A stretch of 64,000 nt of DNA from CAYRVX01 sp964427875 (lineage in GTDB: Bacteria > Planctomycetota > Phycisphaerae > SM23-33): contig CAYRVX010000020.1 of assembly GCA_964427875.1 (NCBI GenBank), positions 10,707 through 74,706 of the forward strand, given 5' to 3'. Below, one piece after another: positions 26,222-34,744 of the stretch. Below the pieces are notes generated by a model. It was not told where the DNA came from and did no database searches. It worked only from the letters and a program-made list of their open reading frames with translations. Position numbers and translations under genes: made by a program. Every line of letters starts with the position of its first letter. The stretch's first letter is position 1.

Positions 26222-26252
26222 ATCCGCCCTTGAAGGCCGCGAAGGAAGCCCG

Positions 26253-27182
26253 ATGAGCCAGAAGATCCTCATCACGCCCCGATCGCTGACGCGCGACGGT
26301 CACCCGGCCCTGGAGAGGTTCACCGAGGCCGGCTATCAGGTGATCACCTGCGCGCCCGGAAGGCAGCCGAGCGAGGAGGAGCTCGTCGGCCTGCTGCCCG
26401 GCTGCGTCGGCATGCTGGCCGGCGTCGAGCGGATCTCCGCCAGGGCGCTGGAGGCGGCGAAAGACCTGAAGGTGATCGGCCGAAACGGCGTCGGCACCGA
26501 CAGCATCGACCTCGGAGCGGCCGAAAGGCTCGGCATCACCATCTGCCTGGCCGTCGGGGCCAACTCACGCGGCGTGGCGGAACTGGCGGTCTCCCTGATC
26601 CTGGCGCTGGTGCGTTCCATCCCCTTCAGCGACGCCGCGCTGAAGGCCGGAGGGTGGCGGCGGCGAAAGGGCATCGAGCTCGCCCGGCGGGTCCTGGGCC
26701 TGATCGGCTGCGGGCAGATCGGCAAGCACGTCGCTCGAATGGCCCTGGGGCTGGGGATGGAGGTGATCGCCTGCGACCCGTTCCGGGACGACGCATTCCG
26801 GCCGGGCGACGCGTTCCGGTACGCCGATTGCGACGAGGTGTTCTTGCGGTCGGACGTCATCACCCTGCACTGCCCCGCCCCGGCCGACGGCAAGCCGCTG
26901 ATCGACGCCGAAGCGATCGGCAGGATGAAACGAGGCGTCTACCTCGTCAACACCGCCCGGGCGGCCCTTCTGGATGAACCGGCCGTTCTGGCGGCCCTGA
27001 ACGACGGCCGGATCGCCGGACTGGCCACCGACGTCTTCGGCGAAGAGCCGCCCGGCGAGACCCCGCTCGTTAGCCACGAGAGGGTCATCGCGACCCCGCA
27101 CGTCGGCGGCTATACTGCCGAGAGCGTCGACCGCGCCGTCACCGTGGCCGTTGAAATGATGCTGGAATGTCTGGGGAGATAG
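26253..27182 (+). CDS. D-2-hydroxyacid dehydrogenase (PGDH-like)
   Basis: The protein has 309 residues in the 3-phosphoglycerate/D-2-hydroxyacid dehydrogenase family. The NAD site is RRVLGLIGCGQIGKHVARMA. The catalytic set is Arg in LVNTARAALLDEPAV, Glu in DVFGEEPPGETPL and His in VIATPHVGGYTAES. It lacks the extra ACT/ASB domains of many serine-pathway enzymes. It probably reduces a 2-keto acid. It sits 14 nt before a KDPG-type aldolase, so a sugar-acid pathway is more likely than serine synthesis. Start 26253 has GAAGG 7-8 nt upstream. Confidence 0.9.
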   Translation: MSQKILITPRSLTRDGHPALERFTEAGYQVITCAPGRQPSEEELVGLLPGCVGMLAGVERISARALEAAKDLKVIGRNGVGTDSIDLGAAERLGITICLAVGANSRGVAELAVSLILALVRSIPFSDAALKAGGWRRRKGIELARRVLGLIGCGQIGKHVARMALGLGMEVIACDPFRDDAFRPGDAFRYADCDEVFLRSDVITLHCPAPADGKPLIDAEAIGRMKRGVYLVNTARAALLDEPAVLAALNDGRIAGLATDVFGEEPPGETPLVSHERVIATPHVGGYTAESVDRAVTVAVEMMLECLGR

Positions 27183-27196
27183 AAAGGACGCCGACA

Positions 27197-27835
27197 ATGG
27201 CGGACGTACATTCGAGGATCGGCGAGCTGGGCGTCATACCGATGATCGCGATCGACGACGCCGACAACGCGCTTCGGCTGGCCGACACGCTCAGCGAAGG
27301 GGGCCTGCCGATCGTTGAGATCACCTTTCGCACGGAGGCCGGCCAGGCGGCGATCAGAACGATCGCCGGGCAGCGCCCAGACTGCCTCCTGGGGGCCGGC
27401 ACGATTCTCACGGTCGATCAGCTCAAGGCCGCCCGCGACGCCGGGGCGAGCTTCGGCGTTTCGCCCGGATTCAACCCCAAGGTGGTCGCCGAGGCCGTCA
27501 GGATGGGTTTCGCCTTTTCCCCGGGCGTGATGACTCCCAGCGACGTCGAGGCCGCTCTCGACGCGGGGCTGAGGGTGTTGAAGTACTTCCCCGCCGAGGC
27601 CGCCGGCGGAGTCAAGGTGCTCAAGGCCCTCACCGGCCCGTACAAGCACACCGGCGTGAAGTTCATGCCCACCGGGGGCATCAACACGGAGAACTTCATG
27701 GAGTACCTCGCCCTGGACGTGGTCCTGGCCGTCGGCGGAAGCTGGGTCGCCAAACGCGATGACATCGCCGCCGGCAACTGGGACAAGATCAAGGCCAACT
27801 GCCAGGCAATCCGCGCGGCGATGGAGGAGCCGTAG
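27197..27835 (+). CDS. eda: KDPG/KHG-type aldolase (Eda-like)
   Basis: The protein has 212 residues, a class I aldolase of the 2-keto-3-deoxy-6-phosphogluconate family. The general base Glu is in the motif PIVEITFRT (about residue 41). The Schiff-base Lys is in VLKYFPAEAAGG (about 129). The phosphate-binding turn is FMPTGGINTENF. It splits KDPG, or a related 2-keto-3-deoxy acid, into pyruvate and an aldehyde. Start 27197 has AAAGGA 8 nt upstream. The upstream 2-hydroxyacid dehydrogenase may recycle a keto acid product or feed the pathway. Exact substrate is not readable. Confidence 0.92.
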   Translation: MADVHSRIGELGVIPMIAIDDADNALRLADTLSEGGLPIVEITFRTEAGQAAIRTIAGQRPDCLLGAGTILTVDQLKAARDAGASFGVSPGFNPKVVAEAVRMGFAFSPGVMTPSDVEAALDAGLRVLKYFPAEAAGGVKVLKALTGPYKHTGVKFMPTGGINTENFMEYLALDVVLAVGGSWVAKRDDIAAGNWDKIKANCQAIRAAMEEP

Positions 27836-27851
27836 GGCCGGGCCGGCAAAA

Positions 27852-27879
27852 CGGCCGCGGGAGCGCTTTCCCGCGGCCG
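27852..27879. terminator. Hairpin between convergent genes
   Basis: CGGCCGCGGGA and TCCCGCGGCCG form a perfect 11-bp stem with a 6-nt loop (GCGCTT). There is no U tract on either strand. It lies 17 nt after the aldolase stop and 35 nt from the convergent gene stop. Confidence 0.55.
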
Positions 27880-27913
27880 ATCGCTCCATGTCAGCCGCCC
27901 GGCGGCGTATCGA

Positions 27914-29830
27914 TCAGAAGTCGTCGGGGGCGACGGGAGGGGCGACGGGAGGCGCGGCGTCCGGGCCGCCGCCGACGAACACCATGAAGATGCCGACCAC
28001 CTCTTTGACCAGTTGGGTCGGTACGTACATCACCACGTGAGCGCTCTTGCCGCTTTGCCCGAATCCCATGGAGATGGGCGTCTTGCACGTGATCTTGAAA
28101 GGCGGCAGCTCCGCGTCGGGCTCCATCGTCTTCATTCCGGCCACGATGAGGTTGTAAAGGTTGACCCCGTTGATGAGGATGACGGCGGTCTTCTTCTTGG
28201 GCAGGTACTTCATGGCCTCGGCGTCTTCCGAGCGGGTCCCGATCTTGCCCGCGCCGGAAGCGGCGGCCTTCAACGCCTCGACCAGGAAGCTCCGCGAGCC
28301 GCCAAAGGTCACCACCACCGTCTCCCTGTCGGCGGCGGCCACGAGGAAGCGGACCTTGTCCTCCCCGAGAACCTTCTTCATCTCGGCGCGCTCGTCTTCC
28401 TCCATCTGGTCCAGGTCGGGGTGCTCGATGACGACGGCGTCGGCCGTGACCGACCCGACGGTCTCCAGGCCTTTCACGTAGCGGATTCTGAGCTTCTGCA
28501 CGTCGGGGTCGTCCCCGCCGAAGTGCTTGATCAGTGCTTGCGCGAGCTTGGCCTGTTCGGCGATCAGGGCCTTGACCTTCTCGGCGTTCTTGCATTTGAC
28601 GACGAAGCTGACGCCGAACAGGCCGCTGCCGGCCGGGGCGCCGCCGCCGACCATCTGCATGCCGGTGATCTGCCCGCTCATCTCGCCGCTGATCTTCCTG
28701 AGCCGATCCTTCTCCTCCTCCGGCAGGGCCTTGAGCAGGTCGCTCTTCAGCAGCGAATCAACCATGTCCCGGCCGATCTTGACGGATTCCTCATCGGTCT
28801 GGCCGGTGGCCCCCATCGCCAGCACGTACGGCAGGTCCGGCAGGGCATTGAGACGGACCTTCCCGGAGGGCGTCTCGGCGGCCATCGCCTTGGCGTAATA
28901 CGTGCCGGGCTTGAAGCTGACCATTTCGTCGAAGACCAGCCCGGAGGGGACGAGTCGTCCGGCGACCGTGACGGCCTCCAACTGGCTGATCAGGTCGCCG
29001 TAGAAGCCCATGTAGAACCCCATGAGGGGCCCGAGGGGTCCGGCCTGGGCAATGAGCTGCTCCTGAGTCCTCTTGAGGAACTCATCGAGAATCGGTCCGG
29101 CGACCTTCATGTTGATGTAGTAGGCGAGGTCGGAGGTGGCCATGATCCTGGCGTGCTCGGCCGGCAGCTCGGCCGCGGCCTTCTTCCTGGCGGTCATGAC
29201 CGCATCGAGGGCCTTGTCGCTGGGGCTGAGCAGGACGTAGCTGCCGAGCTTGGCGGCGTACGTCGGGCCCATCCGCAGGTTGACGAGCGTGTACTTGCCC
29301 GCCGCCTCCATCGGGTACGCGCCGAAGACATCCTCGATGCTCTTGCCGGGGACGAAGATCACGAAGGGGAGCTTTGGCTTGGGCTTACCGGCCGCCTCGC
29401 CGGGGCCGGCCATCTCCATCGGCCTGGCTTTTGGGCCCGGCGCGCCGGGGATCAACTCAAGCAGGTCGATCTCGAAGCCCTTGGGGTCGAGCATGACGAC
29501 GGCGACGCCGCCGTTGGGGTTGAAACCCGGCCCCAACCTGGCCGCCGCCCGCATCAGGTCCAGAACGGACGCCTTCTTGTCGGGGTTATCAGGGTCCAGG
29601 CTGGGGAGCATCTTGGCCAGGCCGATGTCGGCAATGAACTTGTCGACCTTCCCCGCGGTCCCCCGGGCGTTGGGGATCACAGCGAAGCCCAGCGATCCGG
29701 CGGGGATGTGGCTCAAGACCGGCTCGACCTTGGGGTGGGCCGGCCCGGCCGCATCGGGCTCCTGGGCCCACGCACCCGAGGCGACCGGCAGAACACACGT
29801 GAGCACAACGACGTTTCGCAGCCATGACAT
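27914..29830 (-). CDS. Exported protein of unknown function
   Basis: The protein has 638 residues. It has a Sec signal (MSWLRNVVVLTCVLPVASGA cleaved near WAQ). A large mixed alpha/beta region includes repeated LxxV strands (PFVIFVPGKSIEDVFGAY, YTLVNLRMGPTYAAKLG) that resemble planctomycete exported proteins without assigned function. No catalytic motif is recognised. The C-terminus is a Pro-rich tail (AAPPVAPPVAPDDF). The start at 29830 has AAGGAG 9 nt upstream. It is probably periplasmic or outer-envelope. Confidence 0.85.
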   Translation of the reverse strand: MSWLRNVVVLTCVLPVASGAWAQEPDAAGPAHPKVEPVLSHIPAGSLGFAVIPNARGTAGKVDKFIADIGLAKMLPSLDPDNPDKKASVLDLMRAAARLGPGFNPNGGVAVVMLDPKGFEIDLLELIPGAPGPKARPMEMAGPGEAAGKPKPKLPFVIFVPGKSIEDVFGAYPMEAAGKYTLVNLRMGPTYAAKLGSYVLLSPSDKALDAVMTARKKAAAELPAEHARIMATSDLAYYINMKVAGPILDEFLKRTQEQLIAQAGPLGPLMGFYMGFYGDLISQLEAVTVAGRLVPSGLVFDEMVSFKPGTYYAKAMAAETPSGKVRLNALPDLPYVLAMGATGQTDEESVKIGRDMVDSLLKSDLLKALPEEEKDRLRKISGEMSGQITGMQMVGGGAPAGSGLFGVSFVVKCKNAEKVKALIAEQAKLAQALIKHFGGDDPDVQKLRIRYVKGLETVGSVTADAVVIEHPDLDQMEEDERAEMKKVLGEDKVRFLVAAADRETVVVTFGGSRSFLVEALKAAASGAGKIGTRSEDAEAMKYLPKKKTAVILINGVNLYNLIVAGMKTMEPDAELPPFKITCKTPISMGFGQSGKSAHVVMYVPTQLVKEVVGIFMVFVGGGPDAAPPVAPPVAPDDF

Positions 29831-29879
29831 TGCAGCGATCTCCTTCTCTGGGCAGGTATTCCCGCACAACGGTTGCCAA

Positions 29880-29909
29880 ATGTTACGCCGCCGGGTCGCG
29901 GCAGTTCAA
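29880..29909 (-). promoter_or_regulatory. Candidate promoter for the exported unknown gene
   Basis: Minus strand: TTGAAC (29909-29904), 18-nt spacer, TAACAT (29885-29880), about 50 nt before the ATG at 29830. The remaining part of this 394-bp divergent gap (29910-30224) shows only a small inverted repeat (ACTCC/GGAGT near 29986) and no gene. Confidence 0.3.
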
Positions 29910-30224
29910 ACGCAAACCCTTTTTTTGGATAGACGGCGGACGGCCGGAGATGATTCAGTCTTTTTCTCAGCAACCGCACTCCGTGGGAGTTTGGCGGAGA
30001 ATTGCAATCCAACGGCCCGGCCGGTACGATAGGTGTCGGCGGCCCGGCCCGGCCGAGAGCCGCACCGACAATCCGGCAAGAGCATCCGCGTCCATGAACA
30101 GCTCGTCTCTCATATCGCACGAGACGTTCGGAAGGGAGATCTCGAGTGTCCGGATCTCGCGCGAACGGATCGCCTCGGACTGCCCGCACCGCCGGCGGAA
30201 CGACCTTTCCGGGGGACGGACGCA

Positions 30225-30761
30225 ATGAGCCCGCCGGCCGAGCCCGCAGACCTCGCCGTCGAGGCCACAGACCTCGTCCCCGCAGAGCGGCTTGACAACG
30301 GAGAGGTCGTCATCCTGGCCGTGAAGCCCAGCCGCTGGATGGCGCTGCTGATATCGTGGCCGGTCGTGGTGGTCGCGGCGGTGGTGACGGGCGCGGCCTG
30401 CGCGGCGGCCAGGCTGTGGGCCGCGGCGGTGAACGAGGAGATGGTCGCGCTGTTCTTTTCGGCCGCCGCGTGCACGCGGGTGACGGTCGGCTGCCTTCAG
30501 TGGCTCGGGCGCCTGTACGTGCTGACGGACCGCCGCGTGATGCGCTTCGGCGGCGTCTTCCGCCAGTCCTTCTGGCACTGCCCGCTGAAGGGGGTCCGCG
30601 AGGCGCACCTCTCGGCCACGCTGCCGGAGAGACTGCTGGCCGTCGGCAGCCTGCTGTTCGAGTTCCGCGACGAGCGGCTCAGGGGCGGCCACTGGATGCA
30701 CCTCGCCGACCCGAGAGAGGTCCTGCGGATCGTGGAGGAGGCGCGGAACCGCGCCGTGTGA
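30225..30761 (+). CDS. Membrane protein with bacterial PH (bPH2/YdbT-like) domain
   Basis: The protein has 178 residues. Two membrane helices (MALLISWPVVVVAAVVTGAA and VALFFSAAACTRVTVGCL) are followed by a bacterial PH domain with the family hallmark LYVLTDRRVMRFGGVF and QSFWHCPLKGVREAHL. Such proteins are small membrane scaffolds of unclear function. The start at 30225 has a GGGGGA/GGA ribosome-binding site; an earlier in-frame start at 30033 would add a non-conserved Arg-rich stretch. It is 4 nt before the WD40 gene, so co-transcribed. Confidence 0.82.
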   Translation: MSPPAEPADLAVEATDLVPAERLDNGEVVILAVKPSRWMALLISWPVVVVAAVVTGAACAAARLWAAAVNEEMVALFFSAAACTRVTVGCLQWLGRLYVLTDRRVMRFGGVFRQSFWHCPLKGVREAHLSATLPERLLAVGSLLFEFRDERLRGGHWMHLADPREVLRIVEEARNRAV

Positions 30762-30765
30762 GCGG

Positions 30766-33252
30766 ATGAGGCCAGGTGTCTCGAAACGGACAGCCGCCGG
30801 GGCCGCCGCGGGACTGGCGGCGGCGATCCTGGCGGCGGCGCCCCCGGCCCGGGCGGAAGAGCCGCCGAAGCGCCCCGCCTCGCAGGATGTCGCCGGCGAT
30901 CCGCTGCCGGCGGGCGCCGTCGCACGGTTCGGCTGGGCCCGGCTGCACCACGGCACGCGGATCAAGTGCCTGACGTTCTCCCCGGACGGCCGCGTGCTCG
31001 CCTCCTGCGGCGGGCAGTACAACCAGCCCGGCGACGTGTCGCTGTGGCTCGTCGCCAGCGGGCGCCTGGTCCACTCGCTGCCCGGACCCAGTCACGGGAT
31101 GGGCGCCGTGGCCTTCTCGCCCGACGGCAAGACGCTGGCCGCGGCGGGAATGGACCGCTCCGTCCGCTTCTGGGACGTCGCCTCGGGGAAGATCGCCCGC
31201 AGATTCAGCGTCGGGTCCGTTCGCGGCAACTGGGTGGTCTTCAGCCCCGACGGCCGGACGGTCGCCATCAGCGACGGGTCCAACGTCCACGTGATCGACG
31301 CGGCGAGGGGCAGGAGTCTCCACACCGCGATCAAGGCCTCGTACTGCGCCTTTTCGCCGGACGGCAAGCAACTGGCCACCACGAGCATTCGCGACCCGAA
31401 GCAGGCCGCCCAGCTCCGGGACGCCGCCAGCGGGAAGGTGATCCGGCAGCTCAAGAGCGAGGGACAGAGGTTCACCGCGCCGGCCTTTTCGCCGGACGGC
31501 CAACTGCTCGCCGCGGGCTGCATCTACGGGACGGATCGCGGCACGGTCATGCTGTGGGACACGGCCAGCGGAAAGCTCGTGGAGAAGCTCGCCGGTCACG
31601 GCAGCTACGTCATCTGGGTGTCGTTCAGCCCGGACGGGCGCCTGCTGGCCAGCGCGTCACGGGTCGACAGCATTCGGATATGGGACCTCGAGAAGTCCAA
31701 GGCGCTGCGGGACCTTCCCGTTGCGGGCGAACAGATCTACGCGACGGCGTTCAGCCCCGACGGCGAGCTGCTGGCCGCCGGCGGGCTCAGCGGGCAGGTT
31801 CGCCTTTGGGAGACGGCCACCTGGAGCGAACGGTACAGCGAAAGGGGCCATCGCGGCTCGATCGTCTCCGTGGCGGCCTCCGCCGACGCGGGGCGCGTCT
31901 TCACCGGCGGGCGGGACGGCACGGCGCGGCTGTGGGAGGGGCCAAGCGGCAGGCAGTTGCACCGGCTGACCGCAGACGACGCGGGGGTCTCGGCCGTGGC
32001 GGTTTCGCCCGACGGCCGGACACTGGCCGCCTGCGGAACCGGCCAGACCGTCCGCATCTGGGACGCCGCTACGGGGAAGCTGCGGCACTTGGTTCGGACT
32101 GGATCCCACGCGAGCTTGTGGATCGCCTTCCTGCCGGACGGCGCGAAGCTGATCGCTTTCGGCCCCAACGGCGCCGCCAGCGAGATCGACGCAGCCACCG
32201 GGAAGGTACGGCTGCTGCACGCCGGCGGCGATTCGAGCTTCACGCGCGTGGCCCTGTCCGCCGACGGGCGGCTCGCCGTCTCGTTCGACCGGAGCCAGGC
32301 CTACGCGCGCCAGCTGCGGACGGGAAGGAGATCGGGGGTGTTCGGCATCCCGGGCACGGGGTACTTCTACGGGATCGCCCTGGATCCGACCGGCAGGCTG
32401 CTGGCCTGCGATGCCGGTCAGAGGGTGGTGCTGATCGAGTTGGACTCCGGCAAGGTGGTCCGTCAGATCGTCACGGCCCGCCGCCGCGCCGGCCAGGGGG
32501 CCATCGCGTTCTCGCCGGACGGCCGGGCCCTCGCCGCGACCGAGATGGACGGCAGGATCGCCCTGTGGAGCGTGCGGACCGGGAAGAACCTGGCGGAGCG
32601 AAACGGGCACAGGGGACCGGTCACTGCGCTGGCGTTTCCTTCGGGCGGCGGGCGGCTGCTTTCCGGCAGCAGCGACGGCACCGCGATCCTGTGGAGCCTG
32701 GCGGGAACCGACCCGCCGGGCCCGCCCGCCGGCACGGACGTGGATGCGAACGACCTCGACCGGCTCTGGGCCGACCTGGCCTCAACGGACGCGACGGATG
32801 CCCAGGAAGCCATCTACCGTCTCATCGACGCCGGCGGGCGCGCCGCGGCATTCCTTGGCCGGCGGATCGAGTCCGTCGTGGGCCCCCCGCCGGCGGAAAT
32901 GGGGAAACTGGTCGCCGACCTCGGACACCCGCGGTTTGCCGTCCGCAGGCGCGCGACCGGGAGACTGGCCCAACTGGGAGCCCTCGCCGAGCCCGCCTTG
33001 AGACGGGCGCTGGACGGCTGCGACAGCGAGGAGGCCCGGGCCCGCGCTCGCCAACTCCTGGAGGCCCTCGACGACCCGCACCGGCGCAGCGGCGGGATCG
33101 TCCGACAACTCCGGGGCGTCTACGTGCTCGAGCGAATCGCCTCCGACGAGGCCAGGGGCGTCCTCCGACGGCTCTCGTCCGGCTCGCCACAGGCCAACCT
33201 CACCCGCCGCGCTGCCGCCGCACTGGAGCGCCTCAAGCGATCCCGACGTTGA
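30766..33252 (+). CDS. Exported WD40-repeat protein with HEAT-like tail
   Basis: The protein has 828 residues. The signal peptide is AAAGAAAGLAAAILAAAPPA with cleavage near ARA. About twelve WD40/beta-propeller blades are marked by FSPDGR.LA and W(D/E) motifs, such as VAFSPDGKTLAAAGMDRSV and LWSVRTGKNLAERNGHRGPV. Two seven-bladed propellers are possible. The last 170 residues form helical repeats (LVADLGHPRFAVRRRATGRL) of HEAT type. A similar module ends the exported protein at 54979-57039. It probably acts as a scaffold outside the cytosol. The ribosome-binding site is weak, suggesting coupling to the PH gene. Confidence 0.9.
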   Translation: MRPGVSKRTAAGAAAGLAAAILAAAPPARAEEPPKRPASQDVAGDPLPAGAVARFGWARLHHGTRIKCLTFSPDGRVLASCGGQYNQPGDVSLWLVASGRLVHSLPGPSHGMGAVAFSPDGKTLAAAGMDRSVRFWDVASGKIARRFSVGSVRGNWVVFSPDGRTVAISDGSNVHVIDAARGRSLHTAIKASYCAFSPDGKQLATTSIRDPKQAAQLRDAASGKVIRQLKSEGQRFTAPAFSPDGQLLAAGCIYGTDRGTVMLWDTASGKLVEKLAGHGSYVIWVSFSPDGRLLASASRVDSIRIWDLEKSKALRDLPVAGEQIYATAFSPDGELLAAGGLSGQVRLWETATWSERYSERGHRGSIVSVAASADAGRVFTGGRDGTARLWEGPSGRQLHRLTADDAGVSAVAVSPDGRTLAACGTGQTVRIWDAATGKLRHLVRTGSHASLWIAFLPDGAKLIAFGPNGAASEIDAATGKVRLLHAGGDSSFTRVALSADGRLAVSFDRSQAYARQLRTGRRSGVFGIPGTGYFYGIALDPTGRLLACDAGQRVVLIELDSGKVVRQIVTARRRAGQGAIAFSPDGRALAATEMDGRIALWSVRTGKNLAERNGHRGPVTALAFPSGGGRLLSGSSDGTAILWSLAGTDPPGPPAGTDVDANDLDRLWADLASTDATDAQEAIYRLIDAGGRAAAFLGRRIESVVGPPPAEMGKLVADLGHPRFAVRRRATGRLAQLGALAEPALRRALDGCDSEEARARARQLLEALDDPHRRSGGIVRQLRGVYVLERIASDEARGVLRRLSSGSPQANLTRRAAAALERLKRSRR

Positions 33253-33263
33253 CCCGGCAGGTG

Positions 33264-33425
33264 CTAGAGCACTTCACGGAGTTCTGTAGCACTCTGGCCG
33301 GCTGCGGCTTCGCTGGGCGGCGTCAGGCTGCATCGACGATGCGAAGGCATCGCCTGCTTCGCCTTCCTTGCCCAGCTCGTCCTCGCGCGGCCAGAGCCGC
33401 TACATTTCGCCGTGAAGTGCTCTAG
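33264..33425. mobile_element. MITE-like element with 16-bp terminal inverted repeats and TA ends
   Basis: CTAGAGCACTTCACGG (33264-33279) and CCGTGAAGTGCTCTAG (33410-33425) are perfect inverted repeats. Similarity continues inward imperfectly (TGTAGCACTCTGGCC versus the reverse complement TGTAGCGGCTCTGGCC). Outside the TA dinucleotides the flanks do not pair. TA ends and inverted repeats without a transposase fit a MITE mobilised by an IS630/Tc1-type element. It fills the gap between convergent genes, and its right end supplies the ybaK stop codon. Confidence 0.65.
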
Positions 33426-33880
33426 AGGTGTACGGCCAGGTCCGCCACCTTGGCCTGGGTCAGCGACTCATAGTCGGCGTACCGCATGCGAACGGCGTGT
33501 CGGTGCGTTCCCGCCTGGAACATGATTTCCTCATCGGCGGCAAGGTGTTCGTCCACGATCGTCGGGAGCTCCCAGAGGTGGCCGAGCGGCGGCTCGGCCC
33601 CGACATCCACGTCGGGGAACAGCTTGGCCATCTCGCCCTCGTCGGCCAGCCGAATGTTCCGGCAGCCCAGGGCCTTGGCGACCTTCTCCATGTCGAGCTT
33701 GTGGCTGGCCGGCAGGGCGCAGATGGCGTAGTTGCCGTCGGCCCACACCACGACCGCCTTGGCCATGATGTCCCCGCTGACGTGCTCCTCGGCGGCCACC
33801 TCCTGGGCCGTGTACGCCGCCGGGTGCTCGTGCATCTCGAACCGCACGCCCTGCTCCTTGAGGTATTTGCCTATGTCCAT
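33422..33880 (-). CDS. YbaK/EbsC-family aminoacyl-tRNA deacylase
   Basis: The protein has 152 residues, close to the family norm. The YbaK fold is clear: YLKEQGVRFEMHEHPAAYTA, then MAKAVVVWADGNYAICALPA with the conserved catalytic Lys (AKA) and GDIM segment, and a C-terminal AGTHRHAVRMRYADYESL helix. Such proteins hydrolyse mischarged tRNA such as Cys-tRNA(Pro) or a related misacylated species. The TAG stop (33424-33422) is provided by the MITE-like element, but length suggests little was lost. GGAAAGGG precedes the ATG. Confidence 0.88.
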   Translation of the reverse strand: MDIGKYLKEQGVRFEMHEHPAAYTAQEVAAEEHVSGDIMAKAVVVWADGNYAICALPASHKLDMEKVAKALGCRNIRLADEGEMAKLFPDVDVGAEPPLGHLWELPTIVDEHLAADEEIMFQAGTHRHAVRMRYADYESLTQAKVADLAVHL

Positions 33881-34098
33881 CTTCCAGGCCCTTTCCTGCC
33901 GGAACGCACCGGCAATGCTCGAACCTCCTCCCGAACGGCCCAGACGGCAGAACCGCCGAGTCCGCCGCCTTCGTCCCTATTCTACCCGCGGCGATTGCTC
34001 GCGGGCAAGCCGGGCTCATCGGCGGCGGCGCGAACATTCTGGCGGCGAGCCGGCCGGTTCGGTAGAATGCCCGCCGGCCCGGAAAAAGGAGACCGATC

Positions 34099-34647
34099 AT
34101 GACCATCTCTGCCGAAGAGCGCAGCCAACTGGTGGCCCTGGCCCGGGCGGCCGTCGAGTGCCAGGCCTCGGGCAAGCCCGCCGTCAAGCCCGACGACCTC
34201 CAGGGCGTCCTGGGCGAGCAGCGAGGGTGCTTCGTTACCTTGACCAACCAGGGCCGACTGCGGGGGTGCATCGGCACGTTTCAGCCGACTCAGCCCCTGG
34301 GGGCCATGATCGTGGAGATGGGCGTCGCGGCCGCTCGCGACCCGCGGTTCGTCAACGACCCCATCACCCCGCGGGAGGTGCCGCAGCTCGACGTCCAGGT
34401 CTCGGTCCTCTCGCCGCTGGCGGAGACGAAGGAGCCGGAGAAGCTCGAGGTCGGCACGCACGGCATCTACGTCACCAACGGATATCGCAGCGGATGCTTC
34501 CTGCCGGAGGTCGCCACCGACCAGGGCTGGGGGGCCGAGGAGTTCCTCAGCTACTGCTGCGCCCACAAGGCCGGCCTGCCGCCCGACGCCTGGCGAATGA
34601 TCGACACGAAGGTCTACCTGTTCACCTCCGAGAAGTTCAGCGAATGA
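34099..34647 (+). CDS. AMMECR1-domain protein
   Basis: The protein has 182 residues. The AMMECR1 core is present with the diagnostic LRGCIG motif (GRLRGCIGTFQPTQPLGAM). GVTL-like strands (GCFVTLTNQGRL) and the C-terminal YRSGCFLPEVATDQGWG follow. AMMECR1 usually works with MEMO1-like and radical SAM proteins in the AmmeMemoRadiSam set. Neither partner is adjacent, and the radical SAM protein at 39224 belongs to another family. A TAGAAT (34063-34068) with a weak -35 lies upstream. Biochemical function is unknown. Confidence 0.9.
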   Translation: MTISAEERSQLVALARAAVECQASGKPAVKPDDLQGVLGEQRGCFVTLTNQGRLRGCIGTFQPTQPLGAMIVEMGVAAARDPRFVNDPITPREVPQLDVQVSVLSPLAETKEPEKLEVGTHGIYVTNGYRSGCFLPEVATDQGWGAEEFLSYCCAHKAGLPPDAWRMIDTKVYLFTSEKFSE

Positions 34648-34651
34648 GACC

Positions 34652-34740
34652 ATTGCGGATTGCGAATTGCGGATTGCGGATTTGTCCTGCCGCATATCGG
34701 CCTGTCAGAATTCCGCAATTCGCAATCCGCAATCCGCAAT
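34652..34740. repeat. Inverted TTGCGGA-family repeat, likely two-way terminator
   Basis: Left arm 34652-34680 and right arm 34712-34740 are 29 nt each and nearly perfectly complementary, with a 31-nt loop. The units are the same 7-nt repeat as at 25927. It sits in the 97-bp gap between convergent AMMECR1 and tadA genes, so the transcript of either could form a long hairpin. Confidence 0.75.
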
Positions 34741-34744
34741 CGAA

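Noticed and set aside
29910..30224. Gene in the divergent gap before the PH-domain gene
   Set aside because: An in-frame extension from 30033 encodes a non-conserved Arg-rich stretch, and the start at 30225 has a better ribosome-binding site.
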